From Sphingomicrobium lutaoense (GTDB taxonomy: Bacteria > Pseudomonadota > Alphaproteobacteria > Sphingomonadales > Sphingomonadaceae), in assembly GCF_014195685.1 (NCBI RefSeq), contig NZ_JACICF010000001.1:939317-1003316 (forward strand): a stretch of DNA of 64,000 nucleotides, in the 5' to 3' direction. Within the stretch, counting starts at the first letter, position 1. The number at the start of each line of letters is the position of its first letter. Of the stretch, positions 10,899 to 20,171 are shown piece after piece. The notes beneath the pieces are model-generated. The model made no database searches, was not told the origin of the DNA, and was given only the letters and a program-made list of their open reading frames with translations. The position numbers and the translations under genes are program-made.

Positions 10899-12184
10899 TG
10901 ACCGAAAAGACTGCGACCCTTTCGACCGACGGGAATGAATATGACCTGCCCGTCCTGCCCGGTTCGGTAGGGCCCGAGGTCGTCGACATCCGCAAGCTTT
11001 ACGGCCAGTCGGGCAAGTTCACCTACGACCCCGGTTTCACCTCGACCGCCAGCTGCCAGAGCGCGATCACCTATATCGACGGCGGCGAAGGCGTGCTTCT
11101 GCATCGCGGCTATCCGATCGACCAACTGGCCGAACATTCGACCTTCATGGAAGTCGCTTATCTGCTGCTCCACGGCGATCTTCCCAAGAAGAATGAACTC
11201 GACAAGTTCAGCAAGACCATCACCTACCACACGATGGTCCATGAACAGCTGGTTCATTTCTTCCGCGGATTCCGCCGCGACGCCCATCCGATGAGCGTGA
11301 TGTGCGGCGTGGTGGGTGCCTTGTCGGCCTTCTATCATGACTCCACCGACATCACCGACCCGACCCAGCGGCTGATCGCATCGCACCGCCTGATCGCGAA
11401 GATGCCGACCATCGCCGCGATGGCGCACAAATATTCGCTGGGCCAGCCCTTCCTCTATCCGCAGAACGATCTCAGCTACACCGGCAACTTTCTGCGGATG
11501 ACCTTCGGTGTTCCGGCGGAACCCTATGAAGTGAACCCCGTCATCGAACGGGCGATGGACCGGATCTTCATCCTCCATGCCGACCATGAACAGAATGCCT
11601 CGACGTCGACCGTGCGTCTTGCAGGTTCGTCGGGTGCCAACCCCTTCGCCTGCATCGCGGCGGGCATCGCCTGTCTCTGGGGTCCGGCACATGGCGGCGC
11701 CAACGAAGCCGCGCTCAACATGCTGCGCGAAATCGGCGATGTGAAAAACATCAAGACCTATGTCGAGCGCGCCAAGGACAAGAACGACCCGTTCCGCCTG
11801 ATGGGCTTCGGGCATCGCGTGTACAAGAATTACGATCCGCGTGCGAAGGTGATGCAGCAGACCGCCGAGGAAGTCCTCAAGGAACTCAACCTCACCGATC
11901 CGGTCCTCGATGTCGCTCGCGAACTCGAACATATCGCGCTCAACGACGATTATTTCGTCGAGAAGAAGCTCTATCCGAACGTCGATTTCTATTCGGGCAT
12001 TATCCTCAACGCGATCGGCTTCCCCACCGAGATGTTCACGGCGCTGTTCGCGCTGGCCCGCACCACCGGCTGGGTCGCACAGTGGAACGAGATGATCTCG
12101 GACCCCGAGCAGAAGATCGGCCGTCCGCGCCAGCTCTATGTCGGCGCGACGCAGCGGGATTATGTCCCGATGGACGAACGGTAG
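10898..12184 (+). CDS. gltA: Citrate synthase (type II)
   Basis: The 428-residue enzyme joins oxaloacetate and acetyl-CoA at the entry to the citric acid cycle. The hexameric-type N-terminal beta domain is present, with [20 protein letters not shown]. The catalytic His residues are in [15 protein letters not shown] and [15 protein letters not shown], and the late Asp is in [18 protein letters not shown] 10898 overlaps the gltX stop by one base. It converges with the kinase-like gene at 12191 across 6 bases. Confidence 0.98.
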   Translation: MTEKTATLSTDGNEYDLPVLPGSVGPEVVDIRKLYGQSGKFTYDPGFTSTASCQSAITYIDGGEGVLLHRGYPIDQLAEHSTFMEVAYLLLHGDLPKKNELDKFSKTITYHTMVHEQLVHFFRGFRRDAHPMSVMCGVVGALSAFYHDSTDITDPTQRLIASHRLIAKMPTIAAMAHKYSLGQPFLYPQNDLSYTGNFLRMTFGVPAEPYEVNPVIERAMDRIFILHADHEQNASTSTVRLAGSSGANPFACIAAGIACLWGPAHGGANEAALNMLREIGDVKNIKTYVERAKDKNDPFRLMGFGHRVYKNYDPRAKVMQQTAEEVLKELNLTDPVLDVARELEHIALNDDYFVEKKLYPNVDFYSGIILNAIGFPTEMFTALFALARTTGWVAQWNEMISDPEQKIGRPRQLYVGATQRDYVPMDER

Positions 12185-12190
12185 GAAAGC

Positions 12191-13189
12191 CTATCCGGCG
12201 GCAGGCAGCGTCAGCGTGAAGCAGGCGCCCTGCCCCGGCGGACTTTCCAGCGTGATGTCCCCGCCATTGTCGCGGGCAAGGCGAAGCGCGATCGCCAGAC
12301 CGAGGCCCTTGCCTCCGTCATCATCGTCATGGGCACGTTCGTAAGCCTCGAAAATCCGTTCCTGATCCCAGGGCGCGATGCCCGGCCCGTCGTCGGTCAC
12401 CGAGATGGCGCCCTTACCGGCCTCTTTCGGGAATTCGATACAAATCCGCGAATTTTCGGGTGTGTGTCGCACAGCATTGCTGAGAATGTTGACGAGGATC
12501 TGGAGAATGGCGCTCTTGCTGCCTTTCACCCGCACCTCATTCTGTCCGGGCGCGAACGACAGATCGACCTTCTTGGCGTCCGCCTTGGACTGCAGCAGGC
12601 TGCACGCCTCGAGGCCCAATTTGCGAAGATCGGCCGTTTCCTCTTCGGGAGCCATTCCGATCCGTGCGCCCATCGAGCGTATAACCGACAGGAGATGCCG
12701 CCCCGCAGCGGCGATATCGGCTCCATAAGTGGCATAATCGGATTGTAGCGGGCCATCGGCCTCGCCCGCGATCCCGTCGGCCGCGGCGATGATGCGATCG
12801 ACCGGGGAGCGCAAGGCATCGTCGATACCGTCGGGCTCTTCGCCGTTCGCGGAAGCCGCAGCACTTTTCGGGCCCGCCCAGGGCTCGACGGCGAGCCGGA
12901 CGAGATCGTCATCCTTTTCGGCGGTGATCCACAAGCTCTGGCCATCGACTTTGGCTTCGCGCGTGACCGGCATATCGAGCCGGCGCGCCAGCTTGACCAC
13001 GTCGGCGACCTCGGGAAGCGCGAGCTTTCCGCCAACACGGCCGCCCTTCGCTTTTTGCAGGTCGGCAAGCGGCGGATCAGCCGCGATCAGATGGTCCGCG
13101 CCATCGACGATCGCGCGAAGCATCGACGCCTTCTGCACATCGGCTATATCGCTGGTCGAACCGGCGGTGATGGGCCATTCTCCATTCAT
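12191..13189 (-). CDS. Histidine-kinase-like protein lacking the phospho-acceptor histidine
   Basis: The 332-residue protein has a C-terminal HATPase_c domain with intact N box (NILSNAVRHTPENS), G1 box (DDGPGIAPWDQERIFEAY) and G2 box (GGKGLGLAIALRLARDNGG). The region before it aligns with a HisKA dimerisation helix, but where HELRTPL is expected the sequence is DALRSPV, so Asp124 replaces His. The first 115 residues look like a small sensor fold and contain no membrane segment. It should bind ATP but may not phosphorylate itself in the usual way. No response regulator is nearby. It lies 37 bases downstream of the 13227-14396 gene on the same strand. Start ATG 13189 has no clear ribosome site, so the start is uncertain. 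Confidence 0.82.
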   Translation of the reverse strand: MNGEWPITAGSTSDIADVQKASMLRAIVDGADHLIAADPPLADLQKAKGGRVGGKLALPEVADVVKLARRLDMPVTREAKVDGQSLWITAEKDDDLVRLAVEPWAGPKSAAASANGEEPDGIDDALRSPVDRIIAAADGIAGEADGPLQSDYATYGADIAAAGRHLLSVIRSMGARIGMAPEEETADLRKLGLEACSLLQSKADAKKVDLSFAPGQNEVRVKGSKSAILQILVNILSNAVRHTPENSRICIEFPKEAGKGAISVTDDGPGIAPWDQERIFEAYERAHDDDDGGKGLGLAIALRLARDNGGDITLESPPGQGACFTLTLPAAG

Positions 13190-13226
13190 AGGTCGCAAGC
13201 TTAACCCATGGATGGTTAACGCAGGG

Positions 13227-14396
13227 TCAATCGCTGCGAAAGCGTTGTGCGATAATCAGTGACGCTCCGGCATAGCCCATCAGGACGATCAGACCCGCCG
13301 CCCAGGCTCCCGCGATGGCGAAAGGCAGCAGAAGGAGAATCGCAGGGCGTCGGTCGAACAGCCAAAGGGAGAAGCGCGCGCCTCGTCGAAGGGGTCGCAA
13401 CGCTTCGGCGATCACCGCCTGCGCGAGCGCGGTGGCCGCGATTCCCCAGCCATCGAGCGGCAAGCGCCATGCGGCAAGGGCCGCCAGCAGCACCGCAGAC
13501 AAGGGCCATTGGAGCCGGTCGCGCCAATCGTCGGGTGCGATCGGCTTGAGCCGCAGGGCCGCGACTCTCCGGGCCACAAGATCGAAGGGCAAGCCCAGCA
13601 GAAGCAGGACGATTGCCGCCAGGCCGTGCCCGAAGAAGAAAGCGACGATCGCGGCAATCGTCAGGAAATGCCCGCCGAACATGATCGTGGCGGGCCGGAC
13701 ATGGCTCGACGCCAGCCAGCGGGTTAGCGCGTCCTCGACCGGAGGAAGCAGGTAGCGCGTGACCCAATCGGTCCGCGCACCGCGCGATTCGGCGAGCAGA
13801 CGACGCGAATAGCCCTCCCCATCGGCCGCAGAGGCAACCCAGAGGGGACCTTTGCCCTCTTCCGTCGCCGACGGAATGAACAGGCATCCGGCCTGCACCA
13901 TCCGGCGCAGCAGTGTCGATGGCAGGTCCCAGTCGCCGAGCATCGCGGCAGTCGCACCGATTTCCCGACCTTCGACGATGGAAAGGCCCGCCCAGCGCCG
14001 CTCGAGATCGATCCGTTCATAGGGTTCGTGCCGTTCATCGTCGGGCACCGTTACAACGGCAGTCTCCTCGGCGCGGATCATGGCATCGAGATCGTTCATG
14101 TCGGGCACCACGCCGTCCGCCATCACGATAACCAGGGTCTCGGGCTCGAAGCGGGCGGCGGCATCCTCGGCACCTTCGGCCAGGACGATGTTCAGCCCCT
14201 CCCCCCGCAGGCGGTCGGCCAACGTAACGAGAGTGCGCGGAGGCGTATCGACGAGGAGGACGAGCGGCGATGCGCCCTGCGCCGCGGCGCAGCGCAACTG
14301 CATCTCGACAAGGGGACGTCCCGCGATCGGCAACAATGCGCGCAGACCACCCTTGTCCTCTTCCTCATAGGCACCGATCAGCGCTGCCAGCGCCAT
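13227..14396 (-). CDS. Membrane protein with a nucleotidyltransferase-like N-terminal domain
   Basis: The 389-residue protein begins LAALIGAYEEEDKGGLRALL and continues PIAGRPLVEMQLRCAAAQG. This resembles the opening of sugar-phosphate nucleotidyltransferases, though the glycine-rich loop is degenerate. Residues of about 225-389 form several membrane segments, for example AIVAFFFGHGLAAIVLLLLG and ILLLLPFAIAGAWAAGLIVL. The layout recalls fused cytidylyltransferase and CDP-alcohol phosphotransferase enzymes. However, the signature DGx2AR...Gx3Dx3D is not seen; only FDLVARR is vaguely similar. I therefore assign no reaction. It precedes the kinase-like gene and is divergent from the coiled-coil gene. 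Confidence 0.75.
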   Translation of the reverse strand: MALAALIGAYEEEDKGGLRALLPIAGRPLVEMQLRCAAAQGASPLVLLVDTPPRTLVTLADRLRGEGLNIVLAEGAEDAAARFEPETLVIVMADGVVPDMNDLDAMIRAEETAVVTVPDDERHEPYERIDLERRWAGLSIVEGREIGATAAMLGDWDLPSTLLRRMVQAGCLFIPSATEEGKGPLWVASAADGEGYSRRLLAESRGARTDWVTRYLLPPVEDALTRWLASSHVRPATIMFGGHFLTIAAIVAFFFGHGLAAIVLLLLGLPFDLVARRVAALRLKPIAPDDWRDRLQWPLSAVLLAALAAWRLPLDGWGIAATALAQAVIAEALRPLRRGARFSLWLFDRRPAILLLLPFAIAGAWAAGLIVLMGYAGASLIIAQRFRSD

Positions 14397-14500
14397 GCCC
14401 CGACCCTCCCTTTGTCCATTTCCAATTCATGGCGGAGGCGCTTTCCCATTTCCAGCCAAAGATGCTTTCCAGCAGCCCGAAAATAGGTAAACTCGCCATT

Positions 14501-16783
14501 ATGACTGCATCCCGCCCGCAACCGCTCTCGCCTGACCTCCCCTCTCCGGCCGACGACCCGGACAGCCAGCAAGGCGTGGAAGGTTTCGACCATTATCAAT
14601 GGGAAGAGGCGGCGGAGACCGAGGCTCCTGCCGACGCGGGCGGACGGGCAGTGCTGAGCTGGGCGCTCGCGCTCCTCGCGATTGGCTGGACTGGCTATGC
14701 CAGCTGGTCGGCGGGACGGGCGCTGATCGGTGCGCCGCTGACCACCCCTGCCATCGCGCAATGGGTCGCGGTCGTCGCCGCGCCGCTGGCGATGCTGGCT
14801 CTGGCCTGGCTGATGTTCGGGCGCACGAGGCGCCGCGAAGCCGAAAAATTCACCCGCTCGGTGATCAGCATGAAGGCCGAGGCGCGCGCGCTCGAGGACC
14901 AGCTGTCCTCGCTGGTGCGTCGCATCGACGACAGCCGCACCGCGCTGGCCGGAATGACCAGCGAGCTGGACGGCATGGCAAGTGAAGCCGCCGAGCGGAT
15001 CGCGGGCGCCAGCCAGTCGATCGCGCAGGATACCGCCCGAATGGCCGAACATGGCGCGCGGTTCGACCGCAGCGCCGCCGCGGCGCGCGCCGACATGGAA
15101 ACGCTGCTCAGCCAGCTTCCCGAAGCCGATCAACATGCTGCATCCTTGAGCGAAAAGCTCCAGCAGGCCGGCAGCACGGCTTCGGACCAGACCAGCCAGT
15201 TGGCCGATGCCATCGAGCGCATCGCCGAAGCCTCGGCAAAAGCCGAGCAGGAAGTGTCCGCCGCGAGCGATTCGCTGGCCGAACGGCTCGGCGCTATTGA
15301 CGAAACCAGCGGTAAGGCCGGCACGATGGTCGACGAGGCACGGAGCAAGGTAGATGACCTGCTCGCCGCAGCTGCGGAGGCGCTCGGCGAAGTGCGCGGC
15401 GGGATCGATGCGCAGGCCGCCGCCGTCTCCGCGCTCGTCGCCCAGGCGCAGGCCGGTCTGGCCAATTCGGGGAGCGAAGCCGCAGCATTGCTCGGCGAAC
15501 AGATCGGCCGGGCCGAAGAGAAGCTCGCGCGCTTCTCCGAACGCGTCGCCGCTCAGGACGCCGCCACGCAATCGATGCTGGGTGATTTCAGGCATGGGAT
15601 CGACGATCTGGACCAGCGCTTTGCCGGCCTTGCCGAAAGTGGCGACCAGCGGGCCGGCGCGATGCGCGAGGCGCTGGCGAATGTTCGCGAAGAACTCGCC
15701 CGGATCGAGGAAGCCGCGCAGGAACAGGACAATGGCCTGCTCGCAATGAGCGAGCGGACGACTGGCCTTCATGAACAGGTCGCAAGGCTGGCGGCGCAGG
15801 TTCGCGAACAGCTCTCGACCGCTCTCGGCGAAGCCGACGACAAGGCCGGATCGCTCGTTGCGGTCGCGAACGAACTCACGCCCAGCATCGAAGCGATGCG
15901 CCAGGAAGCGGAACAGGCCAGCCAGCGCTTGTCCGAAAGTGCCGAGACCATCGAAACCAGCCACCAGCGGCTCGGCGAGCTCATGGCGGGTGTCGACGGC
16001 GGTGTCGGCATGGCGCAGCGTCGTCTCGACGAACTGAAGGCGATGATTGCCGAGGTCGGCGGCGAAAGTGAAAAGCTGACCAGCGAAACCGGTCCTGCCC
16101 TCGTCGAAGCGCTGCTACGTGTGCGCGAGGCTGCCAGCCATGCCGCCGAACGGGCTCGCGAAGCCATTTCCGCCGCCATTCCGCAAAGTGCGGGCGAGCT
16201 CAGCGAAGCCGCGCGCGAGGCGCTCGAACGCGCCGTCCGCGAAGGTGTCGAGGAGCAGCTGCGCGGCGTCGATGCGCTGGCTGCCCGTGCGGTCGAGGCC
16301 GCGCGCGGCGCCACCGACAAGCTCGCGGCACAGATGCTCTCGCTCGGTCAGACCGCGGGTGCGCTCGAGGCTTATATGAACGAGATCGAGGCCGACGAGC
16401 GTGGCGCGCAGAGCGAGGAGTTCGCCCGCCGCACCGCTTACCTCATGGAATCGATGCATTCGGCAGCGATCGACGTCGAGAAGATCCTGTCCGACGATGT
16501 CGACGAGAAGAGCTGGGCCGCCTATCTCAAGGGCGAACGCGGCGTCTTCACACGCAAGGCCGTCAAACTTCTCTCCTCTTCGGAAGCGCGGGCACTGGGC
16601 CAGCATTATTCCGACGATGCCGAATTCCAGGACGCGGTGAACCGCTATGTGCAGGATTTCGAGGCGATGCTCCGCCGCGTTCTCGCCGAGCGCGACGGCG
16701 ACGTCATGGCGGTGACGCTGATGGGGTCGGACATGGGCAAGCTTTACGCTGCCCTTTCGCAGGTCGTTTCGCGGCGCGGCTAG
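14501..16783 (+). CDS. Large membrane-anchored coiled-coil protein, function unknown
   Basis: From ATG 14501 the product has 760 residues. An acidic, proline-containing cytosolic start of about 48 residues is followed by two membrane helices near 49-71 and 83-107. About 500 residues of heptad-like Ala-, Glu- and Gln-rich sequence follow, typical of a long coiled coil. A more globular C-terminus of about 110 residues contains MHSAAIDVEKILSDDVDEK and SWAAYLKGERGVFTRKAVK. ATG 14429 is a possible earlier start; neither has a strong ribosome site. The layout suggests a structural or polar-organising envelope protein, but this is inference. Its TAG stop overlaps the stop of the convergent DUF1467 gene (CTAG). 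Confidence 0.78.
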   Translation: MTASRPQPLSPDLPSPADDPDSQQGVEGFDHYQWEEAAETEAPADAGGRAVLSWALALLAIGWTGYASWSAGRALIGAPLTTPAIAQWVAVVAAPLAMLALAWLMFGRTRRREAEKFTRSVISMKAEARALEDQLSSLVRRIDDSRTALAGMTSELDGMASEAAERIAGASQSIAQDTARMAEHGARFDRSAAAARADMETLLSQLPEADQHAASLSEKLQQAGSTASDQTSQLADAIERIAEASAKAEQEVSAASDSLAERLGAIDETSGKAGTMVDEARSKVDDLLAAAAEALGEVRGGIDAQAAAVSALVAQAQAGLANSGSEAAALLGEQIGRAEEKLARFSERVAAQDAATQSMLGDFRHGIDDLDQRFAGLAESGDQRAGAMREALANVREELARIEEAAQEQDNGLLAMSERTTGLHEQVARLAAQVREQLSTALGEADDKAGSLVAVANELTPSIEAMRQEAEQASQRLSESAETIETSHQRLGELMAGVDGGVGMAQRRLDELKAMIAEVGGESEKLTSETGPALVEALLRVREAASHAAERAREAISAAIPQSAGELSEAAREALERAVREGVEEQLRGVDALAARAVEAARGATDKLAAQMLSLGQTAGALEAYMNEIEADERGAQSEEFARRTAYLMESMHSAAIDVEKILSDDVDEKSWAAYLKGERGVFTRKAVKLLSSSEARALGQHYSDDAEFQDAVNRYVQDFEAMLRRVLAERDGDVMAVTLMGSDMGKLYAALSQVVSRRG

Positions 16784-17040
16784 TTGTAGAAGTCGAGCTG
16801 GTCGGCGGTGATCCAGCCAAATTCATAATTGGCGACGTAAAGCAGGGTCAGCAGGATCGCGATCCCGCCTGCCTTGAGCAGATGCCGCTTGAGGTCGAAC
16901 TTGTGAGGCGCGCTGTCGGCCTGGCCGGGCACCTTTGGCGCGCCGACCTCCTCATCGGTGCGCACCCCGAACGGGAGCATCAGGAAGGCCGTGGCCACCC
17001 AGAACAGGAAATAGATCGCAATGATCGACCCTATCTGCAC
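16780..17040 (-). CDS. DUF1467 family small membrane protein
   Basis: The 86-residue protein has two membrane segments (IIAIYFLFWVATAFLMLPF and GGIAILLTLLYVANYEFGWI). The DUF1467 signature LPFGVRTDEEVG lies between them. GTG 17040 is the only reasonable start in frame and overlaps the end of rnj by 10 bases. The family is typical of alphaproteobacteria and has no established function. It is the last gene of the long nuo-birA-coaX-rnj run. Confidence 0.88.
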   Translation of the reverse strand: MQIGSIIAIYFLFWVATAFLMLPFGVRTDEEVGAPKVPGQADSAPHKFDLKRHLLKAGGIAILLTLLYVANYEFGWITADQLDFYN

Positions 17041-18668
17041 GGCGCGATCATCACCTCGACCACCGGCTTCTTGCCGGTCCACAGCGTGGCGCAGCGTCGC
17101 ACCGCGAGCCGCACTTTCTCGCGCGCCTTCTCGGGATCGATCCCGCCGTCCCAGGCCTTGCCCGCGGCATCGGCACAATCGGCCAGAAAATCGTCGCGAT
17201 CGGCTTCCACCGGAACGCCCAGTGCACTGACGCAAACTTCGCCGGCAAGGCGGTTGTCCCCATCGACCGGCACTGCCACGGCGATGGCGCCATTATAGCC
17301 GATCTTGCGCCGCTGGTTCATCGTCGCGCCATCGGCAGGCAGGATGATGTCGCCGTCGAGGACGAGCCGCCCGGTGCGCACCCGGTCGACGATCGCGGGA
17401 TCGCCGGGAGCCAGGCGCACGACATCGCCATTCTGCTGGAAGATGGCGTGCGGAATACCGCATTTGCGGCCCAGTCGGGCATGTTCGCGCATGTGGCGGT
17501 TCTCGCCATGCACGGGGATAAGCACGTCGGGGCGGATCCACTCATACATCTGCTTGAGCTCGGGACGGCCCGGATGACCCGAGACATGCACATGGAACTG
17601 CTTCTCGGTGATCATGTGGACGCCAAGGTCCGACAGGGCATTCATGATCCGCCCGATCGCGATCTCGTTGCCGGGGATCTGCTTGGAGGAGAAGATCACC
17701 GTATCGCCTTCGACCAGCTTCAGTTCATGCTGGCCATGCGCGATGCGATTGAGCGCGGCGCGCGGTTCGCCCTGCCCGCCGGTCGCGATAATCATGACCT
17801 GCGAGCGCGGCAACTGCATGGCCTCGTCAAAACGCACCGTCTCGGGAAAATCGAGCAGATAGCCGGTCGACTGCGCGGTTCGGATGATGCGATCGAGGCT
17901 ACGGCCCGCGACGACCAGCTGCCGACCCGTTTCGCGGGCAATTCGCCCGAGCGTTTCGAGGCGAGCGGCGTTGGAAGCGAAGGTGGTCACGAGAACACGG
18001 CCCGTGGCCCCCTGGACCGCCTGCAAAAGGCCGTCATGCACGCCTTCCTCGCTGCCCGAGGGATGCTTGTCGAAGACGTTGGTCGAGTCGCACACAAGCG
18101 CGCGAACGCCTTCGTCGCCGATCCTGCGCATTGCCTCGTCGCCCGTCGGGGTGCCGAGGACCGGGGTCTCGTCGATCTTCCAGTCGCCCGTATGAAAGAT
18201 CTTCCCGTGCGGCGTATCGATGAGGACGCCATTGCCCTCGGGGATCGAGTGCGACAGCGCGACGAAGCGGATGTTGAAGGGATGAAGGTCGATGCCACCG
18301 TCGCGCTCGATCGTCTTGACCTTGACCTGCCCGGTCAGCCCTTCCTGCTCGAGCTTTTCGCGGATCAAGCCCGCGGTAAAGGGCGTCGCGTAGAGCGGCA
18401 CTTTCAATTCGTCCGCCAGATAGGGAATCGCCCCGATATGGTCCTCATGGCCGTGAGTCAGCACGATCCCCACCAGTTCCTCCTGGCGGTCTTCGATGAA
18501 TTCGAGGTCGGGCAGGATGAGATCTACGCCCGGATAATAGGGATCGGCAAAAGTGAGGCCCAGATCGACCATCAGCCACTTGCCACGACAGCCGTAAAGA
18601 TTGACGTTCATGCCAATCTCGCCCGAACCGCCGAGCGCACAGAAGAGAAGCTCGTCGCCGGGGGTCAT
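17031..18668 (-). CDS. rnj: Ribonuclease J
   Basis: The 545-residue metallo-beta-lactamase-fold RNase matures and degrades RNA as a 5' exonuclease and endonuclease. The zinc-binding [15 protein letters not shown] lies near residue 75. [16 protein letters not shown] and [14 protein letters not shown] motifs follow in the beta-CASP part, with the late [12 protein letters not shown]. Length is normal. Its ATG overlaps the coaX stop by four bases (ATGA), and its end overlaps DUF1467 by 10 bases, so translation of the three is probably linked. Confidence 0.96.
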   Translation of the reverse strand: MTPGDELLFCALGGSGEIGMNVNLYGCRGKWLMVDLGLTFADPYYPGVDLILPDLEFIEDRQEELVGIVLTHGHEDHIGAIPYLADELKVPLYATPFTAGLIREKLEQEGLTGQVKVKTIERDGGIDLHPFNIRFVALSHSIPEGNGVLIDTPHGKIFHTGDWKIDETPVLGTPTGDEAMRRIGDEGVRALVCDSTNVFDKHPSGSEEGVHDGLLQAVQGATGRVLVTTFASNAARLETLGRIARETGRQLVVAGRSLDRIIRTAQSTGYLLDFPETVRFDEAMQLPRSQVMIIATGGQGEPRAALNRIAHGQHELKLVEGDTVIFSSKQIPGNEIAIGRIMNALSDLGVHMITEKQFHVHVSGHPGRPELKQMYEWIRPDVLIPVHGENRHMREHARLGRKCGIPHAIFQQNGDVVRLAPGDPAIVDRVRTGRLVLDGDIILPADGATMNQRRKIGYNGAIAVAVPVDGDNRLAGEVCVSALGVPVEADRDDFLADCADAAGKAWDGGIDPEKAREKVRLAVRRCATLWTGKKPVVEVMIAPCR

Positions 18669-19444
18669 TGGCTCTCCGCCTGCCGGTGCAGCATGATCAA
18701 TCCCTTGATGGTCAATTCAAAATCGACATGGTCGAACAATCCGTCACGCTCCATGAACAAGGCGGCGAGCCCTCCGGTTGCAATCACCGTGACGGGACGG
18801 CCGATTTCGCGGCGGGTCCGTTCGAGCAGCCCTTCGATCATCGCGACATAGCCCCAATAGACGCCAATGAGCATCTGGCTTTGGGTGGTGGTTCCGATCA
18901 CGCTGTCGTTATCAGGCTCCTCGATGGCGATGCGCGGAAGCTTGGCGGTATTGCCCACCAATGCATCGAGACTGAGGTTGATCCCGGGCGCGATGACGCC
19001 GCCCTTGTAGGCACCGCTGAAGTCGCAGACGTCGAAGGTCGTCGCGGTACCGAAATCCACGATGATGAGGTCGCCTTCATGCGCGGCATGGGCCGCAACG
19101 AGGTTGAGGCCCCGGTCCGCGCCCAGGCTGTCGGGCTCGGGCACATCGAGGCTCATCGGCCAGGCCGCCTTGCCATGCCCCGCGACCAGCGGTTGGACTT
19201 CGAAATAGCGCCTCGCCAGCGTCGAAAGATTGTGAAGCGCGCGGGGCACCACGGTGCCGATGATGACCGCGTCGATTGCCTTGAAGTCGAGGCCTTCAAG
19301 GCCGAGCAACTGCTGAAGCCAGACCGCATATTCGTCGGCGGTCCGGCGGGGGTCGGTGGCGATGCGCCAGCGCGCCTTGATCTCGTCCCCGTCGCAAAGG
19401 GCAAAGACGATATTGGTATTTCCGGCATCAATGGCGAGCAGCAT
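18665..19444 (-). CDS. coaX: Type III pantothenate kinase
   Basis: The 259-residue enzyme performs the first step of CoA synthesis, phosphorylating pantothenate. [18 protein letters not shown] is the N-terminal phosphate-binding motif. [13 protein letters not shown] and [14 protein letters not shown] are the further family signatures, with the catalytic Asp in the first. I chose ATG 19444 because GGAGAGGGG stands just upstream and the motif follows at once. It lies 10 bases after birA and overlaps rnj by four bases. The birA-coaX-rnj order is common in alphaproteobacteria behind the nuo operon. Confidence 0.96.
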   Translation of the reverse strand: MLLAIDAGNTNIVFALCDGDEIKARWRIATDPRRTADEYAVWLQQLLGLEGLDFKAIDAVIIGTVVPRALHNLSTLARRYFEVQPLVAGHGKAAWPMSLDVPEPDSLGADRGLNLVAAHAAHEGDLIIVDFGTATTFDVCDFSGAYKGGVIAPGINLSLDALVGNTAKLPRIAIEEPDNDSVIGTTTQSQMLIGVYWGYVAMIEGLLERTRREIGRPVTVIATGGLAALFMERDGLFDHVDFELTIKGLIMLHRQAESQ

Positions 19445-19454
19445 GACCCCTCTC

Positions 19455-20171
19455 CTACCCTGCGGAAGCGGGCGAATCGAGCGTGACGTCACCGGCACGC
19501 ACGATGGTCACTTCGCCCTTGGCATCCTCCAGTCGCAATGCGCCGTCGGCTTCCAGCCCGGCAAAACGGCCGCGCTGCACCCCGCCTTCGCTGTCATGCA
19601 CCGCCAGTTCGCTTCCGATGGGGTGCGCTTTCTGGATCCAGGCCATCACCAACGATGCCGGATCGGCCCCGCGCCATGCTGCCAGCAAGCGCGCAAAGCT
19701 TCCGGCAAGGATCGGCGCAAAAGCCTGCGGCGTCATGCTCAGATGATCCTTGAGACTGGTCGCGGGCCGACCCTCGATCTCGGGTGCACCTGCCAGATTG
19801 ACCCCGAAACCGATGACGATACGATCATCGCTCCGCTCGGCGAGGATTCCGGCCACCTTTTTCCCGTCGAGAAGCAGGTCGTTCGGCCATTTGAGCTGGA
19901 TGTCGGCCTGCGGAGCAGCGGCTTCCACCGCATCGGCGAGCGCAAGTCCCGCCACCAGCGAAAGCGTCGCCGGGCTCGGATCGCCCGCATGGAGCCGCAC
20001 CAGCGTCGATCCGAGGAAATTGCCGTCGATCGACTGCCATTCGCGACCCTGCCGACCGCGACCGGCATCCTGCCGCCGCGCTATCAGCCAGTCGCCTTCC
20101 GCCGCCGCGACATCGGCAAGGAGGTCGGCATTGGTCGAACCGGTGACCTCGACGAGACGGATCTTGCTCAG
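19455..20171 (-). CDS. birA: Biotin-[acetyl-CoA-carboxylase] ligase, probable CTG start
   Basis: The 238-residue enzyme attaches biotin to the carrier domain of acetyl-CoA carboxylase. The conserved start [15 protein letters not shown], the biotin-binding [12 protein letters not shown] and the catalytic [18 protein letters not shown] are all present. There is no DNA-binding N-terminal domain, so it is a non-regulatory ligase. No ATG, GTG or TTG exists in frame until codon GTG at 20000, which would remove the active site. CTG 20171 overlaps the nuoN stop as CTGA and has GGAG 7 bases upstream, so I infer CTG initiation. The next gene is coaX. Confidence 0.9.
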   Translation of the reverse strand: MSKIRLVEVTGSTNADLLADVAAAEGDWLIARRQDAGRGRQGREWQSIDGNFLGSTLVRLHAGDPSPATLSLVAGLALADAVEAAAPQADIQLKWPNDLLLDGKKVAGILAERSDDRIVIGFGVNLAGAPEIEGRPATSLKDHLSMTPQAFAPILAGSFARLLAAWRGADPASLVMAWIQKAHPIGSELAVHDSEGGVQRGRFAGLEADGALRLEDAKGEVTIVRAGDVTLDSPASAG

